A DNA stretch of 64,000 bases. Origin: Nitrincola alkalilacustris. GTDB lineage: Bacteria > Pseudomonadota > Gammaproteobacteria > Pseudomonadales > Balneatricaceae. Of this stretch, positions 8,645 to 18,623 are shown one piece after another. Location of the stretch: positions 62,001 to 126,000 of the forward strand of contig NZ_WBOM01000008.1 of the NCBI RefSeq assembly GCF_008973755.1. Direction: 5' to 3'. The position numbers were made by a program, and so were the translations under genes. The notes under the pieces were generated by a model that was not told the DNA's origin, did not search any database, and saw nothing but the letters and a program-made list of their open reading frames with translations. Every line of letters begins with the position of its first letter. The first letter of the stretch is position 1.

Positions 8645-10150
8645 ATGTCGACTCCCAAATACAAAGATCTGCGCGATTTCATGGCGCTGCTGGAATCTCG
8701 CGGTGAACTTAAACGCATCAGTTTTCCTGTCAGCCCGCATCTGGAAATGACGGAAATAGCGGACCGCACCCTGCGTGCCGGTGGTCCGGCACTGCTGTTT
8801 GAAAACCCTGTCGGTTACCGCTTCCCGGTCCTCGCTAACCTGTTCGGTACGCCCGAGCGGGTGGCGTTGGGTATGGGGGCTGAATCGGTCACGGCACTGC
8901 GTGATGTCGGGCATCTGCTGGCGCAGCTGAAAGAGCCTGAGCCGCCGAAAGGGCTGAAGGATGCCTGGGAGAAACTCCCGGTGTTTCGTCAGGTGCTGAA
9001 CATGGGGCCCAAACTCCTCAAATCGGCACCCTGTCAGACGCATGTCATCGAAGGCGATGATGTCGACCTGTATCAGTTGCCGATTCAGACCTGCTGGCCC
9101 GGTGATGCCGGTCCTCTGGTGACCTGGCCGTTGGTGATCACACGTGGGCCGAACAAGCCACGACAGAATCTGGGTATCTATCGGCAGCAGTTGATCGGGC
9201 GCAACAAGCTAATCATGCGCTGGCTGGCGCATCGTGGAGGTGCGCTGGATTTCCGTGAGTGGAAGCAGCAGCGCCCGGGTGAACCTTTTCCCGTAGCCGT
9301 GGCTCTGGGTGCCGACCCTGCGACGATTCTGGGTGCGGTGACACCCGTACCGGATACTCTATCGGAATATGCGTTTGCCGGTTTGTTGCGTGGCGGCAAA
9401 ACGGAGGTGATCAAGTGTATCGGCAGTGATCTGCAGGTGCCGGCAAGTGCCGAGTTTATTCTCGAAGGCTATATCAACCCGGATGAGATGGCCGACGAAG
9501 GGCCCTTCGGTGACCATACCGGTTATTATAATGAGGTGGATCGTTTTCCGGTGTTTACCGTTGAGCGCATCACGCATCGTAATAGTCCGATCTATCACAG
9601 TACCTATACCGGGCGTCCACCGGATGAACCCGCTGTGCTGGGTGTCGCGCTGAACGAAGTATTCATTCCGATTCTGCAAAAGCAGTTCCCCGAGATAGTC
9701 GACTTCTATCTGCCACCCGAAGGCTGTTCCTACCGGATGGCGATAGTGACGATGAAAAAACAGTACCCAGGGCATGCCAAGCGGGTGATGCTCGGTGTGT
9801 GGTCTTTTTTGCGTCAGTTCATGTATACCAAATTTGTGATTGTCTGCGATGATGATATCAATGCCCGTGACTGGAAGGATGTGATCTGGGCCATCACTAC
9901 GCGTATGGATCCGAAGCGCGATACCGTGATGATCGAGAACACGCCGATCGACTATCTCGATTTTGCTTCCCCGGTCTCCGGGCTGGGATCGAAGATGGGG
10001 ATGGATGCGACCAACAAGTGGCCGGGTGAAAGCACGCGAGAGTGGGGAGAGCCCATTGTCATGGATGCAGCGGTCAAACAACGAATTGATGAGATCTGGG
10101 ATGAGCTGGGCATCCCTGAAACGGATCGAAAGGATCGGAAGGAAAGCTAA
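8645..10150 (+). CDS. ubiD: 3-octaprenyl-4-hydroxybenzoate decarboxylase (prenylated-FMN dependent)
   Basis: This enzyme decarboxylates 3-polyprenyl-4-hydroxybenzoate in ubiquinone synthesis, using prenylated FMN made by UbiX (not in this window). The 501-residue length and sequence are typical, including the N-terminal [20 protein letters not shown] and the conserved [12 protein letters not shown] segment that carries active-site acids. The ribosome binding site is weak. The gene abuts the following flavin reductase gene with no spacer, as in the E. coli ubiD-fre pair. Confidence 0.97.
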   Translation: MSTPKYKDLRDFMALLESRGELKRISFPVSPHLEMTEIADRTLRAGGPALLFENPVGYRFPVLANLFGTPERVALGMGAESVTALRDVGHLLAQLKEPEPPKGLKDAWEKLPVFRQVLNMGPKLLKSAPCQTHVIEGDDVDLYQLPIQTCWPGDAGPLVTWPLVITRGPNKPRQNLGIYRQQLIGRNKLIMRWLAHRGGALDFREWKQQRPGEPFPVAVALGADPATILGAVTPVPDTLSEYAFAGLLRGGKTEVIKCIGSDLQVPASAEFILEGYINPDEMADEGPFGDHTGYYNEVDRFPVFTVERITHRNSPIYHSTYTGRPPDEPAVLGVALNEVFIPILQKQFPEIVDFYLPPEGCSYRMAIVTMKKQYPGHAKRVMLGVWSFLRQFMYTKFVIVCDDDINARDWKDVIWAITTRMDPKRDTVMIENTPIDYLDFASPVSGLGSKMGMDATNKWPGESTREWGEPIVMDAAVKQRIDEIWDELGIPETDRKDRKES

Positions 10151-10888
10151 GTGAATAAACGTCTGACTGATATTGTGGCGGTTGAGCGGTTGAACCGGGA
10201 TGTGTTCAGGATAACGCTCTCTCTGGTGGCTTCTGATACCGACAGTCTGGATTTTTGTGCAGGTCAGTATCTCGATCTTTCATTGCCGGATGGCAAGAAA
10301 GCCTCTTTCTCCATCGCTTCGGCCCCGGATCTCGGGCGAACACTGGAGTTGCATATCCGGCATATGCCGGGCAGTGTCATTAATGAAGGCATTCTGGACC
10401 ATCTGCAGACACAGCAGCAGGTGGAGATCACCCTGCCCATGGGGAGCTGTTTTCTAAAGGCCTGCGACATCGCTGATGAGAGTGCGCATCTGGTATTTGC
10501 CGCGGCCAGTACCGGCTTTGCCCAGACCAAGAGCATGGTCGAACATCTGCTGGCCAATGGCATCAGCAATCCGATTGATGTTTACTGGGGCGCGCGGGTA
10601 GAGGAGGATATGTATCTTGAAAATCTGGCAAAGCAGTGGGCCGAACGCCATGCCAATCTCAGGTTCATACCGGTTGTAAGCGAGCCGTCCAAAAGCCCTG
10701 GCTGGACGGGCCGTACAGGTTTGTTGCCGGATGCAATCAGTGAAGATCTGACCTCTGTCGATAATGTCCAGCTTTTTGCCAGTGGTTCGCCAGCAATGGT
10801 CTATGCGCTGCTGGACAGGTTTGAGGCTCGTGGGCTGAAGCCGCAGCAGATTCACTCCGATGTTTTTGCCTATGCGCCAAGGCCCTGA
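10151..10888 (+). CDS. fre: NAD(P)H-flavin reductase, Fre-like
   Basis: This is a 245-residue FAD/NAD(P)-binding reductase-like protein (ferredoxin reductase superfamily) that reduces free flavins. It starts with GTG directly after the ubiD stop, with GGAAGGAAAG as ribosome binding site, so the two are translationally coupled. The flavin-binding strand reads ASFSIAS where Fre has RPFSMAS, so the usual Arg is missing. A nicotinamide-binding region (AAASTGFAQTKSMVEHLL) and a C-terminal ASGSPAMVYALLD follow. Since UbiD needs reduced prenyl-FMN made from reduced FMN, coupling to a flavin reductase makes metabolic sense, but this is inference. It could also be a LuxG-type or CDP-6-deoxy-glucoseen reductase-like enzyme. 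Confidence 0.85.
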   Translation: MNKRLTDIVAVERLNRDVFRITLSLVASDTDSLDFCAGQYLDLSLPDGKKASFSIASAPDLGRTLELHIRHMPGSVINEGILDHLQTQQQVEITLPMGSCFLKACDIADESAHLVFAAASTGFAQTKSMVEHLLANGISNPIDVYWGARVEEDMYLENLAKQWAERHANLRFIPVVSEPSKSPGWTGRTGLLPDAISEDLTSVDNVQLFASGSPAMVYALLDRFEARGLKPQQIHSDVFAYAPRP

Positions 10889-10950
10889 TTGTGGCGAAGT
10901 ATTGAAACAAGAAGCCGACCGTTAAACGCCTACTTCTTTTATGCCCAAAG

Positions 10951-11098
10951 AAAAGGGGTCAGGTACATTTACAGAAAAGGGGTCACAGAAAAGGGGTCAG
11001 GTACATTTACGGTGGAAAAGGGGTCAGGTACATTTACGGTGCAGAAAAGGGGTCAGGTACATTTACGGTGAGCCGTAAATGTACCTGACCCCTTTTCT
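10951..11098. repeat. Cluster of short near-identical repeats with a terminal inverted copy
   Basis: A core of GGGGTCAGGTACATTTAC, preceded by AAAA and often followed by GG, occurs in direct orientation at 10951-10972, 10989-11012, 11016-11039 and 11045-11068. A truncated copy is at 10975-10985 and an inverted copy at 11073-11096. Units are 24 bases with 3-6 base linkers, which rules out unique CRISPR-type spacers. It fills the gap between the convergent fre and hemY genes. From memory, this sequence type is common in gammaproteobacterial intergenic regions and near IS200-like (REP-associated) transposases; that link was not tested. Confidence 0.9.
11043..11098. terminator. Long perfect hairpin, probable bidirectional terminator
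   Basis: The last direct and the inverted repeat copy form 26-bp perfect arms (11043-11068 with 11073-11098) around the loop TGAG. The arm ends are A-rich/T-rich (AGAAAAGG and CCTTTTCT). Because the structure lies between converging transcription units it would be expected to stop or insulate both. A function as terminator is inferred from position and structure. Confidence 0.5.
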
Positions 11099-11149
11099 TT
11101 TCACCTTTTCATGACCCATTTCAGGAGCAGTTGCCAGCGATGCGTTGCT

Positions 11150-12412
11150 TCAGGCCGGGGTCGCGCTACCGGCCAGAGCAGGCTGTGGCATGGGCAGTGA
11201 TGGCAGTCCCTGTCCACTGACCTCCACGGCACGTCCAACCATCTGTTGTGCCTGCTCCTTATCGCCCAGATGGTGATAAAGACGGCTCAGTTCGCCATAG
11301 GCTTCGGCTGTGGGCTGCAGTCTCAGACTGGATTCAAAATACTCCACGGCCCCACCCCAGTTATGATTCAGCAACGACAGGCGGCCCAGTGTCAGCATCA
11401 GTTCTGCACTTTCACCCTGTTGTTCCAGCCATTGTCTGGCTGTGTCGAGCTGTTTTTTCGGTTTGCCACTGTTGATACAGCCATACTGTATTACCAGCTT
11501 GTTGCTCCAGTGCTGATTCAGACTGTCGCGCAGCAGGGCCTCGGCCTTGCTTCCCGCATCCAGCTTCCCCAGTAGCTCGGCATAGCGACTGACCAGTGCC
11601 TCCTGCGACGTGGCGGGTGTTGGCAATTTCTGCCAGAAGGACTGCAGTGCTTTCACGCCGGCTTCATTCGTCGAATCATCTGCCTGGCTCAGTATCTGCT
11701 CCAGTTGAATGAGATAGCACTGCTGTTCCAGTGCGAGTTGCTGCTCCTCCGTCAGTGCACGATGACGTCTGAGCACCGGCAGCAGCTCGGATAGCCCTTG
11801 CCAGTCCTGCAACTGCAGATAGGCGTCCTTGAGCAGCAGCATTACCTGAGTGTTTTTGGGAGCAAGCTTGCGCAGGTTCAACAGGTTGTCGAGTGCTTCA
11901 CGACTCTGACCTCTGGCCAGCTGAATCTGAGTCTGGGCCAGTGTCACTGCTGTTTCGGCATCGGGTTCGGCTTTCAGAGCCTTGCTGAGCAGTTCATCTG
12001 CACCCGCCTTGTCGCCGGACTCGTGTGCGGCCTTGGCCGCTGCCAGCAGGTTGATCAGGGGTACGGAGGCGTCGTCGGCAGATCTGACCAGTTCACGCCT
12101 GGCCTTGAGCCAGTTGCCTTCCGACATTGCCAGCATCCCTTTCAGGGTGGCTTTGCGTGCAGCCTGCTGGCGTCGCTTCAGGCGCCACTCTTTGATGCGG
12201 CCTGTTGGCAGACCCATGCTGCTGATCAGGTTGAGCAACAGGTGCATGACTATAAAGGCAACCAGCAGTATCACCAGCATCACCCAGATGCTGGTTTCGA
12301 CTGTCGTGTGTTGATACGCCAGCAGGACATAACCGGCATCCTGTATCATCAACTGACCGAGCCAGGCTCCGGCCAGCAGCAGTATGAGCAGCAGGAGAAA
12401 GAGTTTCTTCAT
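11150..12412 (-). CDS. hemY: HemY, TPR-containing inner-membrane protein of the heme operon
   Basis: The 420-residue protein has two hydrophobic helices at the N-terminus (residues about 3-20 and 42-65), which anchor it in the inner membrane, followed by a basic segment and a tetratricopeptide-repeat domain. This is the gammaproteobacterial HemY of unknown exact function, not the Gram-positive protoporphyrinogen oxidase of the same name. The start overlaps the hemX stop by four bases (ATGA), indicating translational coupling at the end of the hemCDXY operon. Its 3' end faces the repeat cluster. Confidence 0.93.
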   Translation of the reverse strand: MKKLFLLLLILLLAGAWLGQLMIQDAGYVLLAYQHTTVETSIWVMLVILLVAFIVMHLLLNLISSMGLPTGRIKEWRLKRRQQAARKATLKGMLAMSEGNWLKARRELVRSADDASVPLINLLAAAKAAHESGDKAGADELLSKALKAEPDAETAVTLAQTQIQLARGQSREALDNLLNLRKLAPKNTQVMLLLKDAYLQLQDWQGLSELLPVLRRHRALTEEQQLALEQQCYLIQLEQILSQADDSTNEAGVKALQSFWQKLPTPATSQEALVSRYAELLGKLDAGSKAEALLRDSLNQHWSNKLVIQYGCINSGKPKKQLDTARQWLEQQGESAELMLTLGRLSLLNHNWGGAVEYFESSLRLQPTAEAYGELSRLYHHLGDKEQAQQMVGRAVEVSGQGLPSLPMPQPALAGSATPA

Positions 12413-13578
12413 GAGCGAGCCCTCTCCAGCTTGAGTCGTCTCAGTTCCGCCAGGTGAGCCTGCAGTGCCTGCAGTGAGCCGGATATCGCAGGGATTTCTG
12501 GTGCGACATTCAGGGTTTCAAGCTCACTGATGCCTCGCAGCAGAGCCTGTGTAGTGCTGTCCTGGGGTTCAAAGTAGGTGTTGATCCAATCAGCGGCCTT
12601 GCTCAGGCTGTCGTCATAGGCGGCCTGCTGGCGCTGCAGCAGCGATAGTTGCGCCTGCTCGAACATCAGCTCCAGGTTCTGCTTCAGATAATAGGCCTGT
12701 TCAGGTGACAGCAGCGGTTCGATCGGCTCATTGTGGCGTTGGATCACAACCAGCTGCTCAAACTTGTCCATGGCACGATTCATCGCCGCCTTTGCCCCGC
12801 TGCCCCAGCTCTCCTTGAGGCTGTCGGGTGTCATCTCCTCCAGCAGGTTGGGCAACTGACGTCTGTCGGTCACGGGAATCTGGCGCAGCTGCGATGTCTG
12901 CTGCTTCATTGCGCTCAGACGCAGGAATACTCCCTCCGTATCCACCTGAGGTACCGCTTCGAGGGCGGCGATATCAGACGCCAGCGCTTCCCTGACGGGG
13001 TAGAGGGATACGTCGTCGGCTTCAAGCAGTATCTCATCAGCAGATTTGAGTAGAGTCAGTGCTCCACTGGCGGTCTGCTCCATCAGTACGCGCTGGTTGG
13101 CAAGGCGCAGCAGATATTCGGTCTCGGCCAGCAGCCAGTCCTTGTCGGAGGTGCGTTGCTGAGCAGTGACCTGCTGGATGCTGCGGGTCAGCCTTTCATG
13201 CAGCTCATCGACATTGCGTTGTCCGGTTTCGGCACTGGCCTGAATCTGTCCCAGTTGCTGATTGATGCTGCTCAGGTTCTGGGATACATCGGCGCGACTA
13301 CCCGCAAGGCTTGATTCGACCTGGCTGAGCAGGTTGCTTTCCAGGTTCTGTGCCTGTTGCTGCAGTTTCAGATTTTCCCAGATCAGATAGCCACTGAGCA
13401 GCAGTGCGATGATCGCCAGTATCAATGCGATAATGCCTGGCCAGGCTGTGCTCCTGCCAGCTATCGTGCTTGTTGCTGTTGCTGATGTCGGCTTTGCAGC
13501 ATCGACTGGTGTGGTTTTTTCAGTCGCTGTATCTGCCTTGCTGTCTTGCTTGACCTGGTTGTCTGGGGTTTCTTTCAT
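12409..13578 (-). CDS. hemX: HemX, membrane-anchored heme-operon protein
   Basis: The 389-residue protein has a long Thr/Ala/Lys-rich cytoplasmic N-terminus, one membrane helix near residues 49-68 and a coiled-coil region in the remainder. It is often annotated as putative uroporphyrinogen-III C-methyltransferase, but it shows none of the SAM-binding motifs of true CobA/SUMT enzymes. The biochemical function is unknown. It overlaps hemD and hemY by four bases each, so it is part of a coupled operon. Confidence 0.92.
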   Translation of the reverse strand: MKETPDNQVKQDSKADTATEKTTPVDAAKPTSATATSTIAGRSTAWPGIIALILAIIALLLSGYLIWENLKLQQQAQNLESNLLSQVESSLAGSRADVSQNLSSINQQLGQIQASAETGQRNVDELHERLTRSIQQVTAQQRTSDKDWLLAETEYLLRLANQRVLMEQTASGALTLLKSADEILLEADDVSLYPVREALASDIAALEAVPQVDTEGVFLRLSAMKQQTSQLRQIPVTDRRQLPNLLEEMTPDSLKESWGSGAKAAMNRAMDKFEQLVVIQRHNEPIEPLLSPEQAYYLKQNLELMFEQAQLSLLQRQQAAYDDSLSKAADWINTYFEPQDSTTQALLRGISELETLNVAPEIPAISGSLQALQAHLAELRRLKLERARS

Positions 13579-14399
13579 GCCGGTTTTTCCAGTTTGTTGG
13601 CTGGTATTAAAGCCTGAACCATTGATTGGTCATCAGGTCCCTGCGCGATAGTGATCTGTGTGAAGCCAAGCTGCTCTGCCAGTCTGGCAATGCGTGGGCT
13701 GGGCAGGATCAGTCGTGTCTCAAGCAGTTGCTTACGTTGAGCGTCTGATGCCTGATCGGTGATCTGCATCAGGTTACTCAGTCCATCTCCGCTTGTGACC
13801 AGCATAGCGGATATTGGCTGATCATAAATAGTACTTTGGACAATAGCCTGAGGATAGCGAGGACAGCGGCGGTAGTAAACGGTTGCACAGTCGACGCGGG
13901 CACCTCGGGCGCTGAGTGTGTCGTATAGCAGCTCGCGACCACTGTCACCACGCAGGATCAGAAAGCGTTGGTCTGTGATCTGTTGCAGGGAGTTGGCCTG
14001 CAGCAGTGCTTCCGAATCAAATCCACCGGGTTGATGCCATGCCTCGAATCCCAGCGTCATGAGTGTGTCGCAGGTCTGGCGACCTATTCCGATCCAGTCT
14101 ACGCCCAGTGGCAGCTGGGGCCAGTAGGCATCGATCCAGGCAGCTCCCTGACGTGCGGCATTGGCGCTGACAAAGATCACGCCGGTATAGAGGTCAAGAT
14201 CAAGAATGCAACGCTTCAACTGCTGAAAATCAGCGGTGTCTGTTTCGCACACAGGCTCAATCTGCAGCAGTGGCAGCGACAGCACCTGCCCCCCGAGTGA
14301 GGTGATCAGGTCTGTCTGTCCCTGTGACTGATGCGCGGGTCGGGTCACCAGCACCAGTTGCCCCCGCAGGGGCGCTGCCTCAGGTGATTTTTTAACCAC
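13575..14399 (-). CDS. hemD: Uroporphyrinogen-III synthase
   Basis: The enzyme cyclises hydroxymethylbilane to uroporphyrinogen III with inversion of ring D. At 274 residues the protein is slightly longer than most family members (about 250) and has the loosely conserved two-domain HemD pattern, including [12 protein letters not shown] near the start and [15 protein letters not shown] in the second domain. It uses a GTG start at 14399 inside the last codons of hemC (8-base overlap) and overlaps hemX by four bases. Confidence 0.94.
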   Translation of the reverse strand: MVKKSPEAAPLRGQLVLVTRPAHQSQGQTDLITSLGGQVLSLPLLQIEPVCETDTADFQQLKRCILDLDLYTGVIFVSANAARQGAAWIDAYWPQLPLGVDWIGIGRQTCDTLMTLGFEAWHQPGGFDSEALLQANSLQQITDQRFLILRGDSGRELLYDTLSARGARVDCATVYYRRCPRYPQAIVQSTIYDQPISAMLVTSGDGLSNLMQITDQASDAQRKQLLETRLILPSPRIARLAEQLGFTQITIAQGPDDQSMVQALIPANKLEKPA

Positions 14400-15330
14400 G
14401 CTCGCTGTAAACCTCTTTCAGGATCTTGTCAGCACCCGCTGCCAGCAGGCGATCTGCCAGCTCGATACCCAATGCCTGGGCATCGGCAGATGCGCCGCGA
14501 ATCTCATCGCGCAGCACCAGTGTGCCGTCAGGGCGGCCGACAAGGCCACGTAACCAGAGTTGTGACTGGTCATCGCTGAGCACGGCGAAGCAGCCGATCG
14601 GGACCTGGCAGCCACCTTCAAGCCTTCTGTTCAGCGCTCGCTCGGCTTCTACCTGAAGGGCCGTGGCGCTGTGATGCAGCGGTGTCAGCAGTTGGTGCAG
14701 CTCATGGTCATCCGTGCGACATTCGATACCCACGGCACCCTGTCCGCCAGCAGGAAGGCTTTCCTCGGGAGGCATCTGATAGCGAATACGCTCATCCAGC
14801 TCCAGGCGCAGCAGTCCGGCGGTGGCCAGAATGATGGCGTCGTATTCGCCTGCATCCAGCTTGCCCAGACGGGTCTGAACATTACCGCGCAGACTGCGCA
14901 CTACCAGATCGGGTCGCCGTTCGCGTACCTGTACCTCACGACGCAGCGAGGAGGTGCCGACACAGGCGCCTTGTGGCAGATCATCCAGATTGGCGTAATG
15001 ATTGCTGACAAAGGCATCGGTTGGATTTTCCCGCGGGCAGATCACTGCCAGCCCAAGTCCAGGTGGGAACTCCATCGGTACATCCTTCATAGAATGCACA
15101 GCAATATCGGCACGATCCTCCAGCATCGCAGTTTCCAATTCCTTGACGAACAGTCCCTTGCCGCCGATCTTGGCCAGTGGCGTATCCAGTATCTTGTCAC
15201 CCTGGGTGACCATGGTGACCAGCTCAATGGTCAGGTCCGGATGGTGGCGCTCAAGTTCGGCCTTTACATATTCCGCCTGCCAGAGGGCAAGCAGGCTGCG
15301 ACGGGTGGCGATGCGGATGGTTCTGCTCAT
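14392..15330 (-). CDS. hemC: Porphobilinogen deaminase (hydroxymethylbilane synthase)
   Basis: The enzyme polymerises four porphobilinogens into hydroxymethylbilane. At 312 residues it is of standard length. The dipyrromethane cofactor cysteine is in [13 protein letters not shown] (Cys241, E. coli Cys242), and the substrate-binding Arg-rich segments ([23 protein letters not shown]) are intact. It is the first gene of hemCDXY and divergent from argH; the 188-base gap has a weak TACAAT -10-like element on the minus strand (15398-15403). Unlike in Pseudomonas, no algZ/algR pair sits between argH and hemC. Confidence 0.97.
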   Translation of the reverse strand: MSRTIRIATRRSLLALWQAEYVKAELERHHPDLTIELVTMVTQGDKILDTPLAKIGGKGLFVKELETAMLEDRADIAVHSMKDVPMEFPPGLGLAVICPRENPTDAFVSNHYANLDDLPQGACVGTSSLRREVQVRERRPDLVVRSLRGNVQTRLGKLDAGEYDAIILATAGLLRLELDERIRYQMPPEESLPAGGQGAVGIECRTDDHELHQLLTPLHHSATALQVEAERALNRRLEGGCQVPIGCFAVLSDDQSQLWLRGLVGRPDGTLVLRDEIRGASADAQALGIELADRLLAAGADKILKEVYSERG

Positions 15331-15467
15331 GGCTTATCAGGGTCCTGTCTGCAGGCCGATGACCTGTACTGAAATAAAGAGTCGAAAAATGGTGTTCATT
15401 GTAACAGATCCCTGCTGCGTTTTATCACGGGCTGTTTTATTACAAGGCCCCCATCGTCGGGTAAGCC

Positions 15468-15476
15468 TGATATAAT
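15468..15476 (+). promoter_or_regulatory. Candidate extended -10 promoter for argH
   Basis: TGATATAAT matches the extended -10 consensus (TGnTATAAT). No -35 hexamer is recognisable 17 bases upstream. It is 43 bases before the argH start. Confidence 0.4.
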
Positions 15477-15518
15477 CGGCGCATATTTGCCTGGCTTCTA
15501 TTCCTGGAGATTTCGAAC

Positions 15519-16913
15519 ATGAGCAACAAAACCAACCAGCAGTGGGGTGGTCGCTTCACTGAGCCTACCGATGCCTTTGTCGCGCGCTTCACCGCCTCTG
15601 TCGAGTTCGACAAGCGCCTGTACAAGCATGATATCCAGGGTTCGATAGCGCATGCGCGCATGCTGGCAAAAGTCGGCGTGCTCACTGAGCAGGAGCGTGA
15701 TGATATTCTGCGTGGTCTGGGCGAAATTCGCATCGAGATCGAACGCGGTGAATTTGAATGGTCGATCGAGCTGGAAGATGTACATATGAACATCGAAGCG
15801 GCATTGACGCGCAAGATCGGTATCACCGGCAAAAAGCTGCATACCGGTCGTTCGCGTAATGATCAGGTTGCGACCGATATTCGTCTTTATCTGCGTGAAG
15901 AGACGGATCTGATTCTGGATGAGATCAGCCGCCTGCAACAGGGCTTGCTGGATCTGGCGGAGCGCGAGGCCGATACCATCATGCCCGGCTTTACCCATCT
16001 GCAAACAGCGCAGCCCGTGACCTTCGGCCACCATCTGCTGGCCTGGTTCGAGATGCTCAGTCGCGACTACGAACGCTTTGCTGATTGCCGCAAGCGGATC
16101 AATATCATGCCACTGGGGGCGGCTGCACTGGCGGGGACCACTTATCCCATTGATCGGCATTACAGTGCCGAACTGATGGCGTTTACCGCACCTGCCAACA
16201 ATTCGCTGGATGCGGTGTCGGATCGCGACTTTGCAATTGAATTCTGTGCCGCATCCAGCCTGCTGCTGATGCATATGACGCGCATGTCGGAAGAGTTGGT
16301 GCTCTGGACCTCGGCGCAGTTCGGCTTCATCAACCTGCCGGATCGTTTCTGCACCGGCTCATCGATCATGCCGCAGAAGAAAAACCCCGATGTGCCTGAG
16401 CTGGTTCGTGGCAAAAGCGGGCGTGTCTATGGCCATCTGATGTCACTGCTGACACTGATGAAGTCTCAGCCGCTGGCCTATAACAAGGATAATCAGGAAG
16501 ATAAGGAGCCCCTGTTTGACACAGTGGATACCGTCAAGGGATGTCTGCGCGCTTTCGGCGACATGGTTCCGGCACTGGAGTCACGCAAGATGGTGATGCG
16601 CGAAGCAGCGCTGCGTGGCTTCTCAACCGCAACCGATCTGGCTGATTATCTGGTTCGCAAAGGTGTGGCTTTCCGTGATGCGCATGAAATTGTCGGGCTG
16701 TCGGTTGCCTATGGTATCAAGACCAGTCAGGATCTGGGTGAGATGACGCTGGAGGAGCTGCAGCAGTTCTCGGACGTGATTGAAGCGGATGTATTTGAAG
16801 TCCTCACGCTGGAAGGCTCAGTGGCGGCTCGTAACCACATCGGTGGAACTGCGCCCCAGCAGGTCAGGCAGGCGGTTATCCGTGGGCGTGAATTGCTTGC
16901 CGGACGTGAATAA
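15519..16913 (+). CDS. argH: Argininosuccinate lyase
   Basis: The last enzyme of arginine synthesis, it cleaves argininosuccinate to arginine and fumarate. At 464 residues it is of usual length for the fumarase/aspartase superfamily. The signature [11 protein letters not shown] contains the catalytic serine loop (Ser281-Ser282), and [12 protein letters not shown] and HLQTAQP are present. A TGGAGA ribosome binding site precedes the ATG. The gene is monocistronic, ending at a strong bidirectional hairpin. Confidence 0.98.
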   Translation: MSNKTNQQWGGRFTEPTDAFVARFTASVEFDKRLYKHDIQGSIAHARMLAKVGVLTEQERDDILRGLGEIRIEIERGEFEWSIELEDVHMNIEAALTRKIGITGKKLHTGRSRNDQVATDIRLYLREETDLILDEISRLQQGLLDLAEREADTIMPGFTHLQTAQPVTFGHHLLAWFEMLSRDYERFADCRKRINIMPLGAAALAGTTYPIDRHYSAELMAFTAPANNSLDAVSDRDFAIEFCAASSLLLMHMTRMSEELVLWTSAQFGFINLPDRFCTGSSIMPQKKNPDVPELVRGKSGRVYGHLMSLLTLMKSQPLAYNKDNQEDKEPLFDTVDTVKGCLRAFGDMVPALESRKMVMREAALRGFSTATDLADYLVRKGVAFRDAHEIVGLSVAYGIKTSQDLGEMTLEELQQFSDVIEADVFEVLTLEGSVAARNHIGGTAPQQVRQAVIRGRELLAGRE

Positions 16914-16930
16914 ACTGTTGTGAATCGCTG

Positions 16931-16970
16931 ATCAGACCCCGCCCTGCGATCAAGTGGGCGGGGGTCTGAT
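16931..16970. terminator. Bidirectional terminator between argH and the GcvR-like gene
   Basis: ATCAGACCCCGCC on one arm pairs with GGCGGGGGTCTGAT on the other with a single bulged G and a loop of about a dozen bases. It lies in the 64-base gap between two converging genes and is very GC-rich at the base of the loop. Confidence 0.7.
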
Positions 16971-16977
16971 CGGTTTA

Positions 16978-17493
16978 TCAGCGCAGGCTTATATCAACCA
17001 TCAGATCGTTTGCCAGACTTTCCAGCGCTTCCTGAAGTTCATCCAGATCCAGATCATCCGGAACACTGAGTTGAGCATCGGCCTGGAACAGCTGTTCTCC
17101 TGACATGGAGCCGGACACCAGTAGTGTGGTCAGGCGTTCGACATTGACCTGACGCGCAGCCAGGGCCTGCGAAATCTCCTTGACGATGCCGGGACGGTCG
17201 TGTCCAATCAGTGCCAGTGAAATGGCGCGGCGAGATGTTTCGGTTGTGCTCTCCTCGCCGGCTTCGACGGTGACCTTCAGGCCCTTGCTTTCAAGTGCCT
17301 GGAGTGCCGCGATCAGCGCTTTGCTCTGGTCCGACGGCACCTGAGCGATCATGATGCCGGCAAACTTGCCCGCCAGGCGTGACATGCCTGATTCCAGCCA
17401 GTTGCCCTGATGTTCAGCGATGGTACGTGAAAGCGCCTCGACGAGGCCGGGTCTGTCCGGTCCGATGACGGTCAGAACCAATGAAGTCATCAT
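16978..17493 (-). CDS. Double-ACT-domain protein, GcvR-like
   Basis: The 171-residue protein consists of two ACT domains: the first from residue 4 (LVLTVIGPDRPGLVEALS), the second from about residue 91 (ISLALIGHDRPGIVKEIS). In E. coli this architecture belongs to GcvR, which restrains the gcvTHP activator GcvA. Here gcvT-gcvH lie about 8 kb away, but no gcvA is in the window, so the regulatory role is only suggested. AGGAGC stands six bases before the first of two consecutive ATG codons (17493). Confidence 0.85.
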   Translation of the reverse strand: MMTSLVLTVIGPDRPGLVEALSRTIAEHQGNWLESGMSRLAGKFAGIMIAQVPSDQSKALIAALQALESKGLKVTVEAGEESTTETSRRAISLALIGHDRPGIVKEISQALAARQVNVERLTTLLVSGSMSGEQLFQADAQLSVPDDLDLDELQEALESLANDLMVDISLR

Positions 17494-17582
17494 GTTCTAG
17501 CTCCTGATACACATATTGATAAACACATTTTCGCTTGCTTTTAGAGTAAGCCATTGCAGCCTTTTTAGCGACTGAAGAATCG

Positions 17583-18494
17583 ATGCAACAGATCCTGAGT
17601 GCCCTGTGGCCGGTGTTTGCCCTGCTGATGCTGGGTTATCTGGCGCGTGTCTTTCGTTTTCCCGGCGAGTCCTTCTGGCAACCGGCAGAGCGAGCGACCT
17701 ATTATATTCTGTTTCCCGCACTGCTGGTGCGCAGGCTCAGTGATGCCAGCCTGTCGGGCGACGAGTCGATGGCGCTGGTGCTGGCGGTTGTGCTGTTGCT
17801 GGCGCTGGGTACGTTGTTGTGCTTTCTGTTGCGTCCGCTGCTGAAATTGCAGCCTGCAGCCTTTACCTCTTTTTATCAGGGTGGGATGCGCTTCAATACC
17901 TTCGTTGCATTGGCGGCATCGGCTGCACTTTATTCCGACTCCGGCCTTGCCTTGGCCGCCGTGATAGCGGCAGTAATGATTCCGCTGTTGAACCTGCTCT
18001 GTATTCTGGTCTTTGCCCGTTATACAGCTGCGTCACCCTCCTGGTCCGGCGTGTTGAAAACACTTTTGACCAACCCGCTTATTCTGGCTTGCCTGCTGGG
18101 GCTGCTGATCAATGTCACTCTCGGCGGCTTACCGGTGCTGGTGGTGCCGGTTTTTGATCTGCTGGGGCAGATGGCACTTCCGCTCGGTTTGCTGGCGGTG
18201 GGGGCGGGGCTTTCGCTGCCGGCGTTGAGGCATGCAGGGCGGGCGTTTGCAGCGGCGTCTGCGATCAAGCTGCTCGCCTTTCCTCTGCTGGCCTGGGGGT
18301 TGGCGCAGTTACTGCAACTCAGTGCTGAGGCAACTGGCGTGTTCCTGCTGTTCGCCGCTGTTCCGACCGCAACCTCTGCCTATATCCTGGCGCGTCAGCT
18401 GCAGGGTGATGCGCCCCTGATGGCTGCGATCATTACCGGGCAGACACTCCTGTCGATGTTGAGCATGCCGTTGATACTGCATCTGCTGGGTTAG
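17583..18494 (+). CDS. AEC-family (auxin efflux carrier-like) permease
   Basis: The 303-residue protein is very hydrophobic, with about ten membrane helices in two halves separated by a short cytoplasmic loop. Family members export or import small organic acids such as malate or malonate; the substrate here is unknown. It is transcribed divergently from the GcvR-like gene with an 89-base gap. The N-terminal LMLGYLARVF and the proline in YYILFPALLV are typical of the family's first helices. Confidence 0.88.
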   Translation: MQQILSALWPVFALLMLGYLARVFRFPGESFWQPAERATYYILFPALLVRRLSDASLSGDESMALVLAVVLLLALGTLLCFLLRPLLKLQPAAFTSFYQGGMRFNTFVALAASAALYSDSGLALAAVIAAVMIPLLNLLCILVFARYTAASPSWSGVLKTLLTNPLILACLLGLLINVTLGGLPVLVVPVFDLLGQMALPLGLLAVGAGLSLPALRHAGRAFAAASAIKLLAFPLLAWGLAQLLQLSAEATGVFLLFAAVPTATSAYILARQLQGDAPLMAAIITGQTLLSMLSMPLILHLLG

Positions 18495-18623
18495 GTGCCG
18501 TTAATAACTCGGAAAAAGACTGTCTTTTCATGAGGAGGTGGTTGAAATCTGAGTGCTTGTCTTAATAGTCAGAGTTAAACTCAGGAAAAATTGAGATATT
18601 ATCAGAATTTCTATTGCATTTTT

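Noticed and set aside
10889..11071. Open frame of 60 codons across the repeat cluster
   Set aside because: It exists only because the repeated units contain no stop in that frame; the peptide is just the translated repeat and there is no ribosome binding site.
10951..11096. CRISPR array
   Set aside because: Repeats are separated by 3-6 bases with no unique spacers, one copy is inverted, and there are no cas genes.
11798..12457. Plus-strand open frame of 219 codons opposite hemY
   Set aside because: Gln/Leu-rich translation typical of the reverse complement of a TPR coding region; no domain is visible.
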